NCBI GenBank assembly: GCA_017482055.1
Contig: JAFUOH010000008.1
Span: 108,135 to 172,134 of the forward strand
DNA: 64,000 bases
Reading direction: 5' to 3'
Origin: Clostridia bacterium
GTDB lineage: Bacteria; Bacillota; Clostridia; Oscillospirales; CAG-272
The notes under the pieces are model-generated. The model saw only the letters and a program-made list of their open reading frames with translations, was not told the origin of the DNA and did not search any database. Both the position numbers and the translations under genes were made by a program. The first letter of the stretch is position 1. The number at the start of each line of letters is the position of its first letter. This document shows positions 24,920 through 33,526 of the stretch, one piece after another.

Positions 24920-27124
24920 TTAATAAATACCGATGCACTTAACCATGTAGCCTGCGTAGTCAGCAAGGAAGGTGTCAAGGTAGGTTGCGGGATCACCGTA
25001 GTCAGGACCCCAACCGGATACGTCGTAGATATCGTAGTTAGCCTCATTACCGAAGTCGGTGTAGTAGCCTGCATAATACCAGTCCTGAGCGGTCTCGCAG
25101 GTTACGAGGTTCATTACAACCTTGCCCTCGAATGTGGTGTCGATGCACTGCTTGTAAGCCTGTGCACGGTTACCGTATACTTCGGAGCCGGAGTAGTAAG
25201 GAAGATCAATGTAGATCGGATTCTCGGCAGTTACTTCAATACCGATAGCTGCGAGCTCTTCGATAGCTGCTGCCATTTCTTCCTTAGCGTTGTCTACATT
25301 GTACCAGCCGTCAAAGCCGTCGCCGGAACCGATGCCGCCGTCAGCCTCGGGATTCCAAACGGTCATCTTAACGCCGTCAGCATCAATCTGATCCTGCATG
25401 ATCTGACCGTAAGCGGTGCCTGCGGGATAGGTCTTGTCGGTACCGTTAATGGAAACAGTAACATCCTCCTTAAGGGTTACGAAAGTACCGGGAGTGTAGC
25501 TGTTTCTGAGAGAAGTAAGCTTAAGATCCTCGCCGACAGTCTGTGCATTGTATGCGCCTCTGTCAAGTGCGAAGGAGAGTGCACGACGGAAGTGTACGTT
25601 GCGAAGAGCAGCATTGGAACGAACTACATCGTCCTCGGTCTTCGAAGAAACACCCTTGGTAGCGTCGTTTATGTTGGTCATCTGCGAACGGTTAACATTG
25701 TAGAATGCCATGAAGGAGGTAGCGTCGGTAAGAGAGGTATAGCCGTACTTATCGAAATTACCATCGCCGCGTGCGATCTCGAGGGAAGAAGCGTTGAGGC
25801 TGCAGCCGTCGATTACGCCTGCGAGCATATCATTGTAAGCCTTGGTAGCCTCGGAACCGTCATTGAAGAGCCAGGTAAGGGTCTTAATGTTGATGTTCTC
25901 AGCATCCCAGTAGGACTCGTTAGCGGAGAATACGATGGTGTTCTCAGCGGTAGCATTGGTTACAACATAAGGACCGCAGTATGCGATGTTATCGGGAGTC
26001 TTACCGTAGGTATAGGACTCAGCCGAAGAATCGAAGTCTGCGCCGAACTGACCACCCTGAGAGGTGTAATACTCACGGCTCATGGGAGCGAATACGCCAT
26101 AGCCGAGCATGGTGGTAAAGTAGGAGGTAGGCTGCTCGAGAGTGTAAACGAGAGTAGTGTCGTCAACAGCCTTAACGCCGACCTTGTCAAACTCAACTTC
26201 GCCGTTTAAGTACTCGGTAGCGTTAACGATAATACCCTGAACAAGGTACTCAAGGCCGCCTGCAGCATCCATCATGTGCTGCATACCTGCAACAAAGTCG
26301 TCAGCCTTAACGTCTGCAACCTCTCTGCCCTGAGAGTCAACCCACTTAAGGCCTTCCTTGATCTTAAAGGTGTAGGTAAGACCGTCATCGGAAACGGTGT
26401 AGCTCTCAGCGAGTGCAGGCTGGAGAACATTCTCCATATCGTACTCAAGCAGACCGTCATAGGTGTTGATAATAGCCTCAGAGTCAGCTGCTCTGGAGGT
26501 AGCGAGAACGTCCCAGGTCTGAGGGTCGCTCGCATAACCGAGAGAATAGGAATCCTTAACGGTGTAGCCCTTATCAGCGAGGAACTGCTTAGCCCAAGCT
26601 TCATATCCGCCGGTGCCGTTCAGCTCTGCCCACTTAGCCTTCATTTCATCGCGGTCGCCGGTGGTAAGAGGCTCGGTTGCAACGAGAGCGTCATGGTATC
26701 TGTAGCTGTCATTGCCCCAAAGAACAGATGTGATGGTGTAGGGAGCAACTCTGGAGATAGCGTAAAGACCGCCGTTCGAGGAAAGCGGAAGCATAAGAGC
26801 ATCTTCCATAAGCTTTGCCTCGGCAATAGCCATCAGCGCATATCTTTCGGAAACATTGGTTGCAGCCTTAGCTGCTTCGTAAGCGGTTGCGAAGTCGCCG
26901 AGAACATCCTCATAGATAGCTGCGGAAAGCTCGTCGTAGTCTTCGATGTCTGCATAGGGATCAACATATTCTACTGCATCGCCGCCGGTGGTATCGGTTC
27001 CGTCAACAACGCCGGTATCGGTGTTTACATCGGTATCGTCGCCGTTCGAGGGAGTGTTATCACCACAAGCCACCACAGAGAACATCATGCCCGCTGCAAG
27101 TAACAGTGCAAGAAATTTCTTCAT
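24920..27124 (-). CDS. oppA: Oligopeptide-binding lipoprotein, apparently circularly permuted
   Basis: 734-residue SBP_bac_5 lipoprotein that captures peptides outside the cell. The signal peptide and lipobox are MKKFLALLLAAGMMFSVVAC (Cys20), followed by an acidic Thr/Asp/Gly-rich linker to about 50. Residues 72-150 (FATAYEAAKAATNVSERYAL, AEAKLMEDALMLPLSSNGG, YAISRVAPYTITSVLWGNDS) look like the very C-terminal part of ordinary members. Only at about 189 does the normal N-terminal lobe start (VKDSYSLGYASDPQTWDVLA). The protein stops right after the GWGPDYGDPATYLDTF motif that normally lies about 90 residues before the end. A hairpin and then oppB follow directly, so no lost 3' part is hidden there. 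It is first in the opp operon with its own promoter. Confidence 0.9.
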   Translation of the reverse strand: MKKFLALLLAAGMMFSVVACGDNTPSNGDDTDVNTDTGVVDGTDTTGGDAVEYVDPYADIEDYDELSAAIYEDVLGDFATAYEAAKAATNVSERYALMAIAEAKLMEDALMLPLSSNGGLYAISRVAPYTITSVLWGNDSYRYHDALVATEPLTTGDRDEMKAKWAELNGTGGYEAWAKQFLADKGYTVKDSYSLGYASDPQTWDVLATSRAADSEAIINTYDGLLEYDMENVLQPALAESYTVSDDGLTYTFKIKEGLKWVDSQGREVADVKADDFVAGMQHMMDAAGGLEYLVQGIIVNATEYLNGEVEFDKVGVKAVDDTTLVYTLEQPTSYFTTMLGYGVFAPMSREYYTSQGGQFGADFDSSAESYTYGKTPDNIAYCGPYVVTNATAENTIVFSANESYWDAENINIKTLTWLFNDGSEATKAYNDMLAGVIDGCSLNASSLEIARGDGNFDKYGYTSLTDATSFMAFYNVNRSQMTNINDATKGVSSKTEDDVVRSNAALRNVHFRRALSFALDRGAYNAQTVGEDLKLTSLRNSYTPGTFVTLKEDVTVSINGTDKTYPAGTAYGQIMQDQIDADGVKMTVWNPEADGGIGSGDGFDGWYNVDNAKEEMAAAIEELAAIGIEVTAENPIYIDLPYYSGSEVYGNRAQAYKQCIDTTFEGKVVMNLVTCETAQDWYYAGYYTDFGNEANYDIYDVSGWGPDYGDPATYLDTFLADYAGYMVKCIGIY

Positions 27125-27259
27125 GGTCTTCCTCCATAAAAAATAAATTTAATTTATTGCAACCCGCGCTTTACGGGGTACAATCGTTTGTAAATGTCCC
27201 AAAACAGCACGAAAGAGCGTAATTTATTAACTCTTACGCACCAATCTGTTAACATTTGG

Positions 27260-27290
27260 GTACTATAGTATTAAAAAGTCGTTATAGTAC
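27260..27290 (-). promoter_or_regulatory. Inverted repeat at the oppA transcription start
   Basis: GTACTATA (27260-27267) and its exact complement TATAGTAC (27283-27290) with 15 bases between. It begins at the predicted start site of the oppA promoter, so it is a candidate operator or 5' mRNA hairpin. Confidence 0.5.
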
Positions 27291-27296
27291 TCATAC

Positions 27297-27325
27297 AGTA
27301 TATCATATTTCTTTTGTTTTTGCAA
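27297..27325 (-). promoter_or_regulatory. Promoter of the opp operon
   Basis: On the minus strand TTGCAA (27320-27325), 17-base spacer, TATACT (27297-27302). It gives an untranslated leader of about 165 bases. The 400-base gap 27125-27524 holds this promoter, the inverted repeat and the terminator of the next gene; nothing else was seen in it. Confidence 0.7.
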
Positions 27326-27476
27326 CAGTTTTTTGATATTTTGTCGATATCGCCATAATATTTTGCCGCATTATTGTGTATTTTGTGAGTAATACAGCCA
27401 TACAACGCAGTCGTGCTTTTCAACCTTACGGATAATTCCACACCCAAATGAAAGCGTCACAATTTGCATAATACAA

Positions 27477-27508
27477 AAGCCGCTCTTGCATTTTTGCGGG
27501 AGCGGCTT
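27477..27508 (-). terminator. Terminator of the LysM-CAP gene
   Basis: 14-pair stem (27477-27490 with 27495-27508, including two G-U type pairs) and 4-base loop, with TTTTG following on the minus strand, 16 bases after the stop at 27525. Confidence 0.8.
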
Positions 27509-27524
27509 GCCTTTTGCCGTGGGA

Positions 27525-28133
27525 TTATTTTGAAATAAACATCTGAGTCCAATATCTGCCGTCGGCGACATATCCGACGCCGATATGAGTGTATGAGGAA
27601 TTAAGAATGTTGGCACGGTGCCCGGAGGAGTTCATCCAGGCATTGACCACCGCCTGGGGAGTCGCCTGTCCCATTGCGATGTTTTCACCCGCGCTTCTGT
27701 AGGATATACCGAAATTCTTTATCATCTGGAACGGTGATCCGTACACGGGGCTTGTGTGAGAGAAATAGCGGTTATCCCGCATATCCTGCGACTTATAACG
27801 TGCCACACGGGAAAGCTCCCAGTCGGCAGTCAGCGGCTTTAAACCGTTTTTCGCACGTTCGACGTTCACAAGGCGTACGACCTCACTTTCGTAGCTCGCC
27901 ACCGTGGCATCGAGGGTGGGAATATTCAGTACCTGTCCGGGATAGATCAGATTTGGATTCGTGATCTGCGGATTTGCGCTTTTTATTTCATCGAGTCCAA
28001 CCTCATATCTGACAGCTAGCTTCCACATTGTGTCGCCCGACACTACCTTATGAGTCACAGCGGCGGATGCGCCCGTCGCAAGCACTGTGGCAAGCAGTGC
28101 CGCACTCGCCGCGAGTGTTATTAACTTTTTCAT
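27525..28133 (-). CDS. Secreted LysM-CAP/SCP domain protein
   Basis: 202 residues. The start at 28133 (MKKLITLAASAALLATVLA) is chosen because GGAGGT lies 8 bases upstream. A signal peptide (1-25) is followed by one LysM domain (about 27-70: THKVVSGDTMWKLAVRYEVG, NLIYPGQVLNIP) that binds peptidoglycan. A CAP/SCP domain (about 80-200) then carries the YkwD-type blocks LVNVERAKNGLKPL, YFSHTSPVYGSPFQMI, AGENIAMGQATPQAVVNAWM and SGHRANILNSSYTHIGVGY. Such proteins sit on the wall and are often linked to sporulation or surface biology; the activity of the CAP fold is not settled. It is monocistronic with its own terminator. Confidence 0.9.
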   Translation of the reverse strand: MKKLITLAASAALLATVLATGASAAVTHKVVSGDTMWKLAVRYEVGLDEIKSANPQITNPNLIYPGQVLNIPTLDATVASYESEVVRLVNVERAKNGLKPLTADWELSRVARYKSQDMRDNRYFSHTSPVYGSPFQMIKNFGISYRSAGENIAMGQATPQAVVNAWMNSSGHRANILNSSYTHIGVGYVADGRYWTQMFISK

Positions 28134-28268
28134 ATGTTGATACCTCCGAAATTGTGTATTGATGACAACCCAACCACTGCCGTATTGCAGTAAATTCGTC
28201 ATCATCACCAATATTATAACATATTCCGAGGTATATTGCAAATGTAATTGTTGACAATAGACAAAACC

Positions 28269-28300
28269 GCCGGGAGCGACTGATTACGGTCACTCCCGGC
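28269..28300 (-). terminator. Terminator of the ABC exporter operon
   Basis: 8-bp GC-rich outer stem (28269-28276 with 28293-28300), a mismatch, then further pairing inside. TTTTG follows on the minus strand, 8 bases after the stop at 28308. Confidence 0.75.
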
Positions 28301-28307
28301 AAAGTTT

Positions 28308-30113
28308 TTATTTCGTGTAATACTGCGCCTGCGCATTCCACAGCTCGCAGTATTTTCCGCCTTCATCGGAAATCAGCTCATTATGTGTACCTACCTGTAC
28401 GATCTCACCGTGGTCGAATACCGCAATTTTATCACAGAACCGACAGGAGGAAAGACGATGACTAATGTATATTGTGGTCTTGTCTCTTACAATGCTGTCA
28501 AACTTCGAGTAAATCTCCGCTTCGGCAATCGGATCCAGCGCCGCCGTCGGTTCATCGAGAATAATAAACGGCGCATCACGGTACAGCGCGCGAGCGAGAG
28601 CGATTTTCTGCGCTTCGCCGCCGGATATGTTCACGCCATCCTCGTCAAAATTCTTGTAAAGCGGCGTGTCAAGCTTCTTCGGCATCTCACTATACCGTTC
28701 TCCGAGACCAACCTCATCGATCAAGCGCTCAGCTTTTTCTGCATCCCACGTTTTATCACAGGCGATGTTGTTCCCCAGCGGAAGTGCAAGCAGTGTGTAA
28801 TCTTGAAATACCACCGAAAAAATATCCAGATACTCCCTGTAATTGTACTTGCGGATGTTGAAATCGTTCATCAGAATTTCGCCGTCGGTTGGATCATACA
28901 GGCGGCAGAGCAGCTTGATAAATGTGGTCTTACCGCTGCCGTTCATGCCGACCACTGCCAGCCTCTCGCCTACCTTCAGCGAAAGATTGATATGCTTCAG
29001 TGCGTATTCCTCCGAGCCTGCATATTTGAAGCTGACATCGCGAAATTCAATGTCGAACTTCTTGTCGCTGCGCTTCTCCACGGCAAGTGAGCCTTGATAC
29101 ATCTCGTTCGGAATGTCAAAATATTCGAGATACGGCTCGAGGAACGGCTCATTGTTTTTTAACTGTATAAGTTGGTAGGAAAGGTCAAAAATGCGCCAAA
29201 TCACACCGTTCAGATAGCCGACATATTTGATGACGCCGCCGACCGGAAAAATCCCTTTTGCACAATAAAAGCACACAATCAAATAGATACATATTTCAGG
29301 AATTTTGGTAAGCAGGACATATGGCGTGCTCCAAATCCATTCACGCCATCGCGCCCATGAGTACATACGGAGGTGGTCCTCATTCATTTTGCTTTCCAGC
29401 CGCGATACAATTTCCTGCTGCTTGTAGATGCGCGCATCCATCCCGTTCAGCGAATATCCCTGTCCCAACTGATTTTCCTTTAACAGCAATTCGCCGATCT
29501 GTTTGTCGTTTTCTGCTGATTTTTTCATTCTGAAGCTGTTGTATACAATAGAAATCACAGTAAATCCGACCATACCGATAAAGAGCAGCACGGACTCCGG
29601 CTGAAAACCTGCTTTTCCTATATCAACGATCATTTCGGTAAAAAGAATAAGTGCAAACGTTATACCGATACCATTGCGGATGACTCCTTCCACGCCATTA
29701 CGCATAGCTCTGACGCCGTAGGTGTTGATATATGCATTTTCCTTGATTTTCCTGCGCAGCGTGCGCACAGCCGGATCCTCTAACTTGTCGTAGTCGAGGG
29801 AAACCGTCTTGTGGTTGAATGCGGCGCTTTCGTTATTCTCCAGAACCTTCAATTCCACATCGACGCATCTGCCAAGAATTGCACCTGCAATATTAACGAA
29901 CAGATTACCGAGCAGTGTCACTGCGACGAGTGCAAACAGGGTTTCCAACGATTCCTTTGCATACAGCGCCGTGACGATCTCCGCTGACATCCACAGATTG
30001 AAAAACGGAGAGATTTGCAAAAACACCGTGTGCAGTAGCTTCAAAGGAAAATATTTTTTGTTATAAGCGTGATACCGCTTAAAAGCACGCCATGTGATGT
30101 TTCCTTTACGCAT
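28308..30113 (-). CDS. ABC exporter half-transporter (TMD-NBD), second of pair
   Basis: 601 residues. The start is the ATG at 30113 (MRKGNITWRAFKRYHAYNKK) with GGAGGGAG upstream. A six-helix ABC exporter membrane domain (about 20-330) is followed by the ATPase (about 360-595): Walker A GMNGSGKTTFIKLL, signature NISGGEAQKIALARALY, Walker B FIILDEPTAALDPIAEAEI, H-loop TIYISHRLSS. The first ATG lies inside the 3' end of the preceding exporter gene (8-base overlap), so the two are translationally coupled and probably form a heterodimer. Both ATP sites look intact. No substrate gene (bacteriocin or peptide precursor) is visible next to it. Expression is probably set by the LytTR system upstream. 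Confidence 0.9.
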   Translation of the reverse strand: MRKGNITWRAFKRYHAYNKKYFPLKLLHTVFLQISPFFNLWMSAEIVTALYAKESLETLFALVAVTLLGNLFVNIAGAILGRCVDVELKVLENNESAAFNHKTVSLDYDKLEDPAVRTLRRKIKENAYINTYGVRAMRNGVEGVIRNGIGITFALILFTEMIVDIGKAGFQPESVLLFIGMVGFTVISIVYNSFRMKKSAENDKQIGELLLKENQLGQGYSLNGMDARIYKQQEIVSRLESKMNEDHLRMYSWARWREWIWSTPYVLLTKIPEICIYLIVCFYCAKGIFPVGGVIKYVGYLNGVIWRIFDLSYQLIQLKNNEPFLEPYLEYFDIPNEMYQGSLAVEKRSDKKFDIEFRDVSFKYAGSEEYALKHINLSLKVGERLAVVGMNGSGKTTFIKLLCRLYDPTDGEILMNDFNIRKYNYREYLDIFSVVFQDYTLLALPLGNNIACDKTWDAEKAERLIDEVGLGERYSEMPKKLDTPLYKNFDEDGVNISGGEAQKIALARALYRDAPFIILDEPTAALDPIAEAEIYSKFDSIVRDKTTIYISHRLSSCRFCDKIAVFDHGEIVQVGTHNELISDEGGKYCELWNAQAQYYTK

Positions 30114-31926
30114 GAATTTCTCCCTCCTTATAATATTTTGCCTGCACACCGAACATATACGCATACTGTCCGTTCCGCGCCATCAGCTCGTCGTGTGTTC
30201 CGCTCTCCGTGACAGTGCCCTTTTCGAGCAGAATAATGCGGTCGCAGAAGCGTGTGGATGCGAAACGGTGCGAGATGTAGATGGAGGTTTTACCCTGCGT
30301 CAATGCGCGATATTGCAGGTACAGGTTGTTCTCCGCAATCGGATCCAGCGCTGCTGTAGGTTCATCCAGAATCAAAATGCCGCCGTTTTTGTAAATCGCC
30401 CGTGCCAGCACCAGCTTCTGCATCTCGCCACCGGACAGATCGACTCCGTCATCGTAGATGCCCTTAATCAAATGTGTGTCGATGCCGTTTTCGAGACTTT
30501 CGATCTTCTCCCAGATTCCCGCCTTTTTCATTGCATCGACCGCTTCTTCACGCGCATTTTCACGCATGAGATCCGCGCTTGCCACGAATTCAAACATGGA
30601 GAAAGCGATAGGCTTGATTTCCTGGAATACAGCACAGATCATGGAGTAGTATTCGTGAATGTTATACTCCTCAATTTTCCTGCCGTTGACAAGAATTTCA
30701 CCTTTTGTCGGCAGATAAAAGCCGCAGATCAGCTTAATCAGCGTAGTCTTGCCCGCACCGTTCATACCGACAAGTGCAATGCTCTCGCCGCGCTCAATGG
30801 TCAGGTTGATCCCCTTCAGCGTGAAATCCTCCGCACCGTCGTAGCGGTACCACACATCCCGCAATTCGATCTTCACCGCGCCCTCGGGGAGCGCACAGCC
30901 CTCGCCGTAGTTCATTTTGTTCGGATAGGAGAACAGGTCGCGATAGTAGTCAATCTTCTCGGCGCGGGTGCTTAATTTGGCAATACTCTTGATGATTCCC
31001 TGCAGAAATCCCGCGATGCTGCCGACGATACCGAAATAGAAGACAAAATCGCCCACTGTCAGCTCTCCGGCAAGCAGTGTGCCGATGAGAAAGACATACG
31101 CCGCACCGTTCTGCAGAAAGCTCATCAGTCCCGCAAGCACGGATGCCAGCAGTCCCCGCAGGCTGCATTTTTTCTCCCACATCAGGACATAGCTCTGAAA
31201 GTCCCTCACCATCGCATCGAGCCACGGCTCCATGTCATAAAGCTTAATATCCTTGGCGGCGGCGAAGTTTTCCGACAGTCCCTTCAGATAGCCGAGCTTC
31301 CGCTGCTCCTTTTCAAATTCCCGCTTGTGCTTTTCGTAATATTTCGGCTGCCACCGCGTCGTGAAATAGGACGCGGTCGATACCGCCAGCACGATCAGAA
31401 ACAGCGCAGGCTCCAGCACGCCCAGCAGCGAGCCATAGGTACCGATGCCGATCAGTGCGACCAGAAAATCCGTGATGTCACGCCAGAGAAACTCCAGCGC
31501 ACAGTTTCCACTGCAGGCGTCCCGATGAGCGTATTGGTAAATTTTCTTGAACTCCTGCTTTTCGTTGTTTTCGTAATCCATATCGTGCCGGACGAAGGCA
31601 AGCATTTCCGTCTGATACACATCCGACGGATAATACTGCCTCGAGCTGACGCGCGTGTTGAGCAGTGCGCGAAGATGATCGAGCATGATGAAGCCCAGCA
31701 TAAATCCGACCACAATTCCCACAAGCTCTGCATAACCGGCGCCGCGCTCCAGCGCGTCCAGCAGCAGCTTTGTGAAATAGGACGAGAACAGCGGTACCGC
31801 CACGATGAACGGAATCGCCGCGAAGATGAAGAATACAAACCTGCGGTCGATCCCCCACAGCCGCTTCAGCGCCCACACAATAGAACCGATACGGGAATAT
31901 TTCCGTTTTTCTTTTTCATTTTTCAT
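30106..31926 (-). CDS. ABC exporter half-transporter (TMD-NBD), first of pair
   Basis: 606 residues. The start is the ATG at 31926 (MKNEKEKRKYSRIGSIVWAL) with GGTGG upstream. A membrane domain (about 30-330) precedes an ATPase with Walker A GMNGAGKTTLIKLICGFY, signature DLSGGEMQKLVLARAIY, Walker B ILILDEPTAALDPIAENNL and H-loop SIYISHRFAS. It resembles its downstream partner in layout and in the shared DEPTAALDPIAE block, suggesting an old duplication. It overlaps the second gene by 8 bases. A -10 element and a pair of 13-bp direct repeats lie in the 104-base gap behind the kinase gene, so the exporter pair is likely the main target of the adjacent two-component system. The cargo is unknown. 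Confidence 0.9.
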   Translation of the reverse strand: MKNEKEKRKYSRIGSIVWALKRLWGIDRRFVFFIFAAIPFIVAVPLFSSYFTKLLLDALERGAGYAELVGIVVGFMLGFIMLDHLRALLNTRVSSRQYYPSDVYQTEMLAFVRHDMDYENNEKQEFKKIYQYAHRDACSGNCALEFLWRDITDFLVALIGIGTYGSLLGVLEPALFLIVLAVSTASYFTTRWQPKYYEKHKREFEKEQRKLGYLKGLSENFAAAKDIKLYDMEPWLDAMVRDFQSYVLMWEKKCSLRGLLASVLAGLMSFLQNGAAYVFLIGTLLAGELTVGDFVFYFGIVGSIAGFLQGIIKSIAKLSTRAEKIDYYRDLFSYPNKMNYGEGCALPEGAVKIELRDVWYRYDGAEDFTLKGINLTIERGESIALVGMNGAGKTTLIKLICGFYLPTKGEILVNGRKIEEYNIHEYYSMICAVFQEIKPIAFSMFEFVASADLMRENAREEAVDAMKKAGIWEKIESLENGIDTHLIKGIYDDGVDLSGGEMQKLVLARAIYKNGGILILDEPTAALDPIAENNLYLQYRALTQGKTSIYISHRFASTRFCDRIILLEKGTVTESGTHDELMARNGQYAYMFGVQAKYYKEGEIHA

Positions 31927-31947
31927 GATAATCACCACCCTGGCATG

Positions 31948-32022
31948 ATTATAGCATATACGAAAAGAAAAAAGTGCATTTTGATGTCAAACGTCGAAAT
32001 TTTGATGTCAATTGCACTTTTT
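31948..32022 (-). promoter_or_regulatory. LytTR-type operator and promoter of the ABC exporter, overlapping a hairpin
   Basis: The 13-bp sequence ATTTTGATGTCAA occurs twice on the plus strand (31978-31990 and 31999-32011), exactly 21 bp apart, the two-helical-turn spacing typical of LytTR regulators. Downstream on the minus strand is a TATAAT (31948-31953) without a good -35, as in activator-dependent promoters. The repeats lie in the loop of a 10-bp hairpin (31969-31978 with 32013-32022) followed by T6 on the minus strand, which could terminate the kinase transcript. Confidence 0.65.
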
Positions 32023-32030
32023 CGCTGTAT

Positions 32031-32675
32031 TCACATGGGCAGCAGCACCTCGGTAGAGAATGCACCGTCTTCGGATGCGCGGGTCACATAGCCGCCGTAT
32101 TTTTTCACGATGGCATCCACACGGGCGATACCGAAGCCGTGCCCATCGCCCTTTGTTGTTCGGAAATGCTTTTTCTTATGTCCGCCTGCCGTGTTGGTCA
32201 GCGCCAGATACAGGTAGTTGCCCTTCATTTCCATGTAAATGCGGATCAACCGTTCCCCTGCCGGCAGCTCCAAGCAGGCGTCGATGGCGTTGTCGAGCAG
32301 ATTCCCGATTACTATACACAAATCGAGCTCCGATACCGACAGCGACACGGGAATTTTCGCCTCCGCCTTGACTTTGATCTCCCGTTCTGCAGCCAGAGAG
32401 AGCTTGCTGTTCAGTATTGCGTCTGCCATACGGTTTCCGGTTTTGATGACCGTCTCCACATTGGTCAGATCATTATCCAGCATATCGAGATAGCTGCCGA
32501 TCTCCTCATATTCGCCGTTTGCCATGTGAACCTTCATTGTCTGGATGTGATGTCGATAGTCGTGTCGCCAGCCACGCATTTTGTCGTACATATTCTCCAC
32601 TTCGGCGTAATACTTTTGCAGAAGCTCGTTCTCGAAAGAGGCAACTCTTTTTGCAATCAGTTTGTCAAGCAGCAT
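32031..32675 (-). CDS. Soluble GHKL-type histidine kinase (AgrC-like catalytic half)
   Basis: 214 residues without any membrane segment. It starts in a dimerisation coil with the phospho-acceptor block WRHDYRHHIQTMKVHM (His at about 37), followed by the GHKL ATP-binding domain: N-box VIGNLLDNAIDACLEL and G-box GDGHGFGIARVDAIVKKYGG. AgrC-type kinases usually carry six to seven membrane helices for peptide sensing, and these are missing here. No extra upstream frame is present, because the response regulator gene ends 11 bases before its start. It may sense an internal signal or pair with the exporter itself. It works with the LytTR regulator encoded just upstream. Confidence 0.82.
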   Translation of the reverse strand: MLLDKLIAKRVASFENELLQKYYAEVENMYDKMRGWRHDYRHHIQTMKVHMANGEYEEIGSYLDMLDNDLTNVETVIKTGNRMADAILNSKLSLAAEREIKVKAEAKIPVSLSVSELDLCIVIGNLLDNAIDACLELPAGERLIRIYMEMKGNYLYLALTNTAGGHKKKHFRTTKGDGHGFGIARVDAIVKKYGGYVTRASEDGAFSTEVLLPM

Positions 32676-32686
32676 ATACGCCTCCT

Positions 32687-33388
32687 TTACAGATACTTGA
32701 TCAGCGCAGCATGAACTGCATCGTACATACCGCGGCTTATAGGAACTGTGTCGCCGTTTATCATGGTAATATCACCTCTGGAAATCCTCTTTACATACTT
32801 CAGTGCCACCACATAGGAGCGGTGTACCTTGAAAAACGTGCCGTCCAGCTGCTCGGTGAACTTTGCGAGCGATATCCGCGTCCGGTATACACCTTGGAGC
32901 GTATGAACATTCACGTATACATTCTCCGATTCGATATAGCAGATATCGGCGAGGGATACCTTGATATCCACGTCCGGCGTTGTAATCAACACCGACCGCT
33001 GGCGGTAGGCAAGGTTGTTCGCAGCCTTGTCAAGCACCGGATACAGCTTCGCACCATCCACAGGCTTGATAAGATAATGGAGCGCGGACACGTCAAAGCC
33101 GTCACTGAAATATTCGTAAAATCCTGTAATAAAGATAATCTGCACCGCAGCATTCTCCGAACGCACATGCTTGGCAATGTCGATACCATTCATACCGGGC
33201 ATTTCAATATCGAGAAGCAGAATGTCAAAATCCTTTTCTGCCTCGTAATCGAAAAGAAATTGTTTAGCGCCCTCATATTCTTTGATCTCAATAAGGTGGC
33301 GATTGCGCTGCGACCATGGTATAAGAATATCGTGTAAATAGGTGCGTTGAGCTGCGTCATCGTCACAGATTGCGATTTTCAGATTCAT
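32687..33388 (-). CDS. LytTR-family response regulator
   Basis: 233 residues. The receiver domain (1-125) has the acidic pocket ICDDDAAQ (Asp9-Asp11), phospho-acceptor ILLLDIEMPGMNGIDIAKHV (Asp57 region), the conserved Thr/Lys end IIFITGFYEYFSDGF and LHYLIKPVDG. A LytTR DNA-binding domain follows (about 135-230: ICYIESENVYVNVHTLQGVY, FFKVHRSYVVALKYVKRISR). LytTR proteins bind pairs of direct repeats about 21 bp apart, which are present upstream of the exporter genes at 31978-32011. First gene of the operon, with promoter at 33485-33513. The assignment is secure. Confidence 0.93.
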   Translation of the reverse strand: MNLKIAICDDDAAQRTYLHDILIPWSQRNRHLIEIKEYEGAKQFLFDYEAEKDFDILLLDIEMPGMNGIDIAKHVRSENAAVQIIFITGFYEYFSDGFDVSALHYLIKPVDGAKLYPVLDKAANNLAYRQRSVLITTPDVDIKVSLADICYIESENVYVNVHTLQGVYRTRISLAKFTEQLDGTFFKVHRSYVVALKYVKRISRGDITMINGDTVPISRGMYDAVHAALIKYL

Positions 33389-33484
33389 TTATTGCTCTCT
33401 TTCTGTATAGGCACTGATTTGACCGACTTTTTCACACAGTTTTGTAAAACGGAAATCCTTCTCGTTTCAATCTTGTATATTTAT

Positions 33485-33513
33485 ATTATAACATAACCAA
33501 CGTATTTTGTAAA
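33485..33513 (-). promoter_or_regulatory. Promoter of the two-component operon
   Basis: On the minus strand TTTACA (33508-33513), 17-base spacer, TATAAT (33485-33490), giving a leader of about 90 bases before the regulator gene. Confidence 0.75.
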
Positions 33514-33526
33514 GCTAAAAGAATAA

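Noticed and set aside
31978-32011. TTGACA inside each direct repeat (minus strand) as an ordinary -35 box
   Set aside because: No -10 element lies at 15-19 bases from either copy; the TATAAT is too far, so the repeats fit an activator site better.
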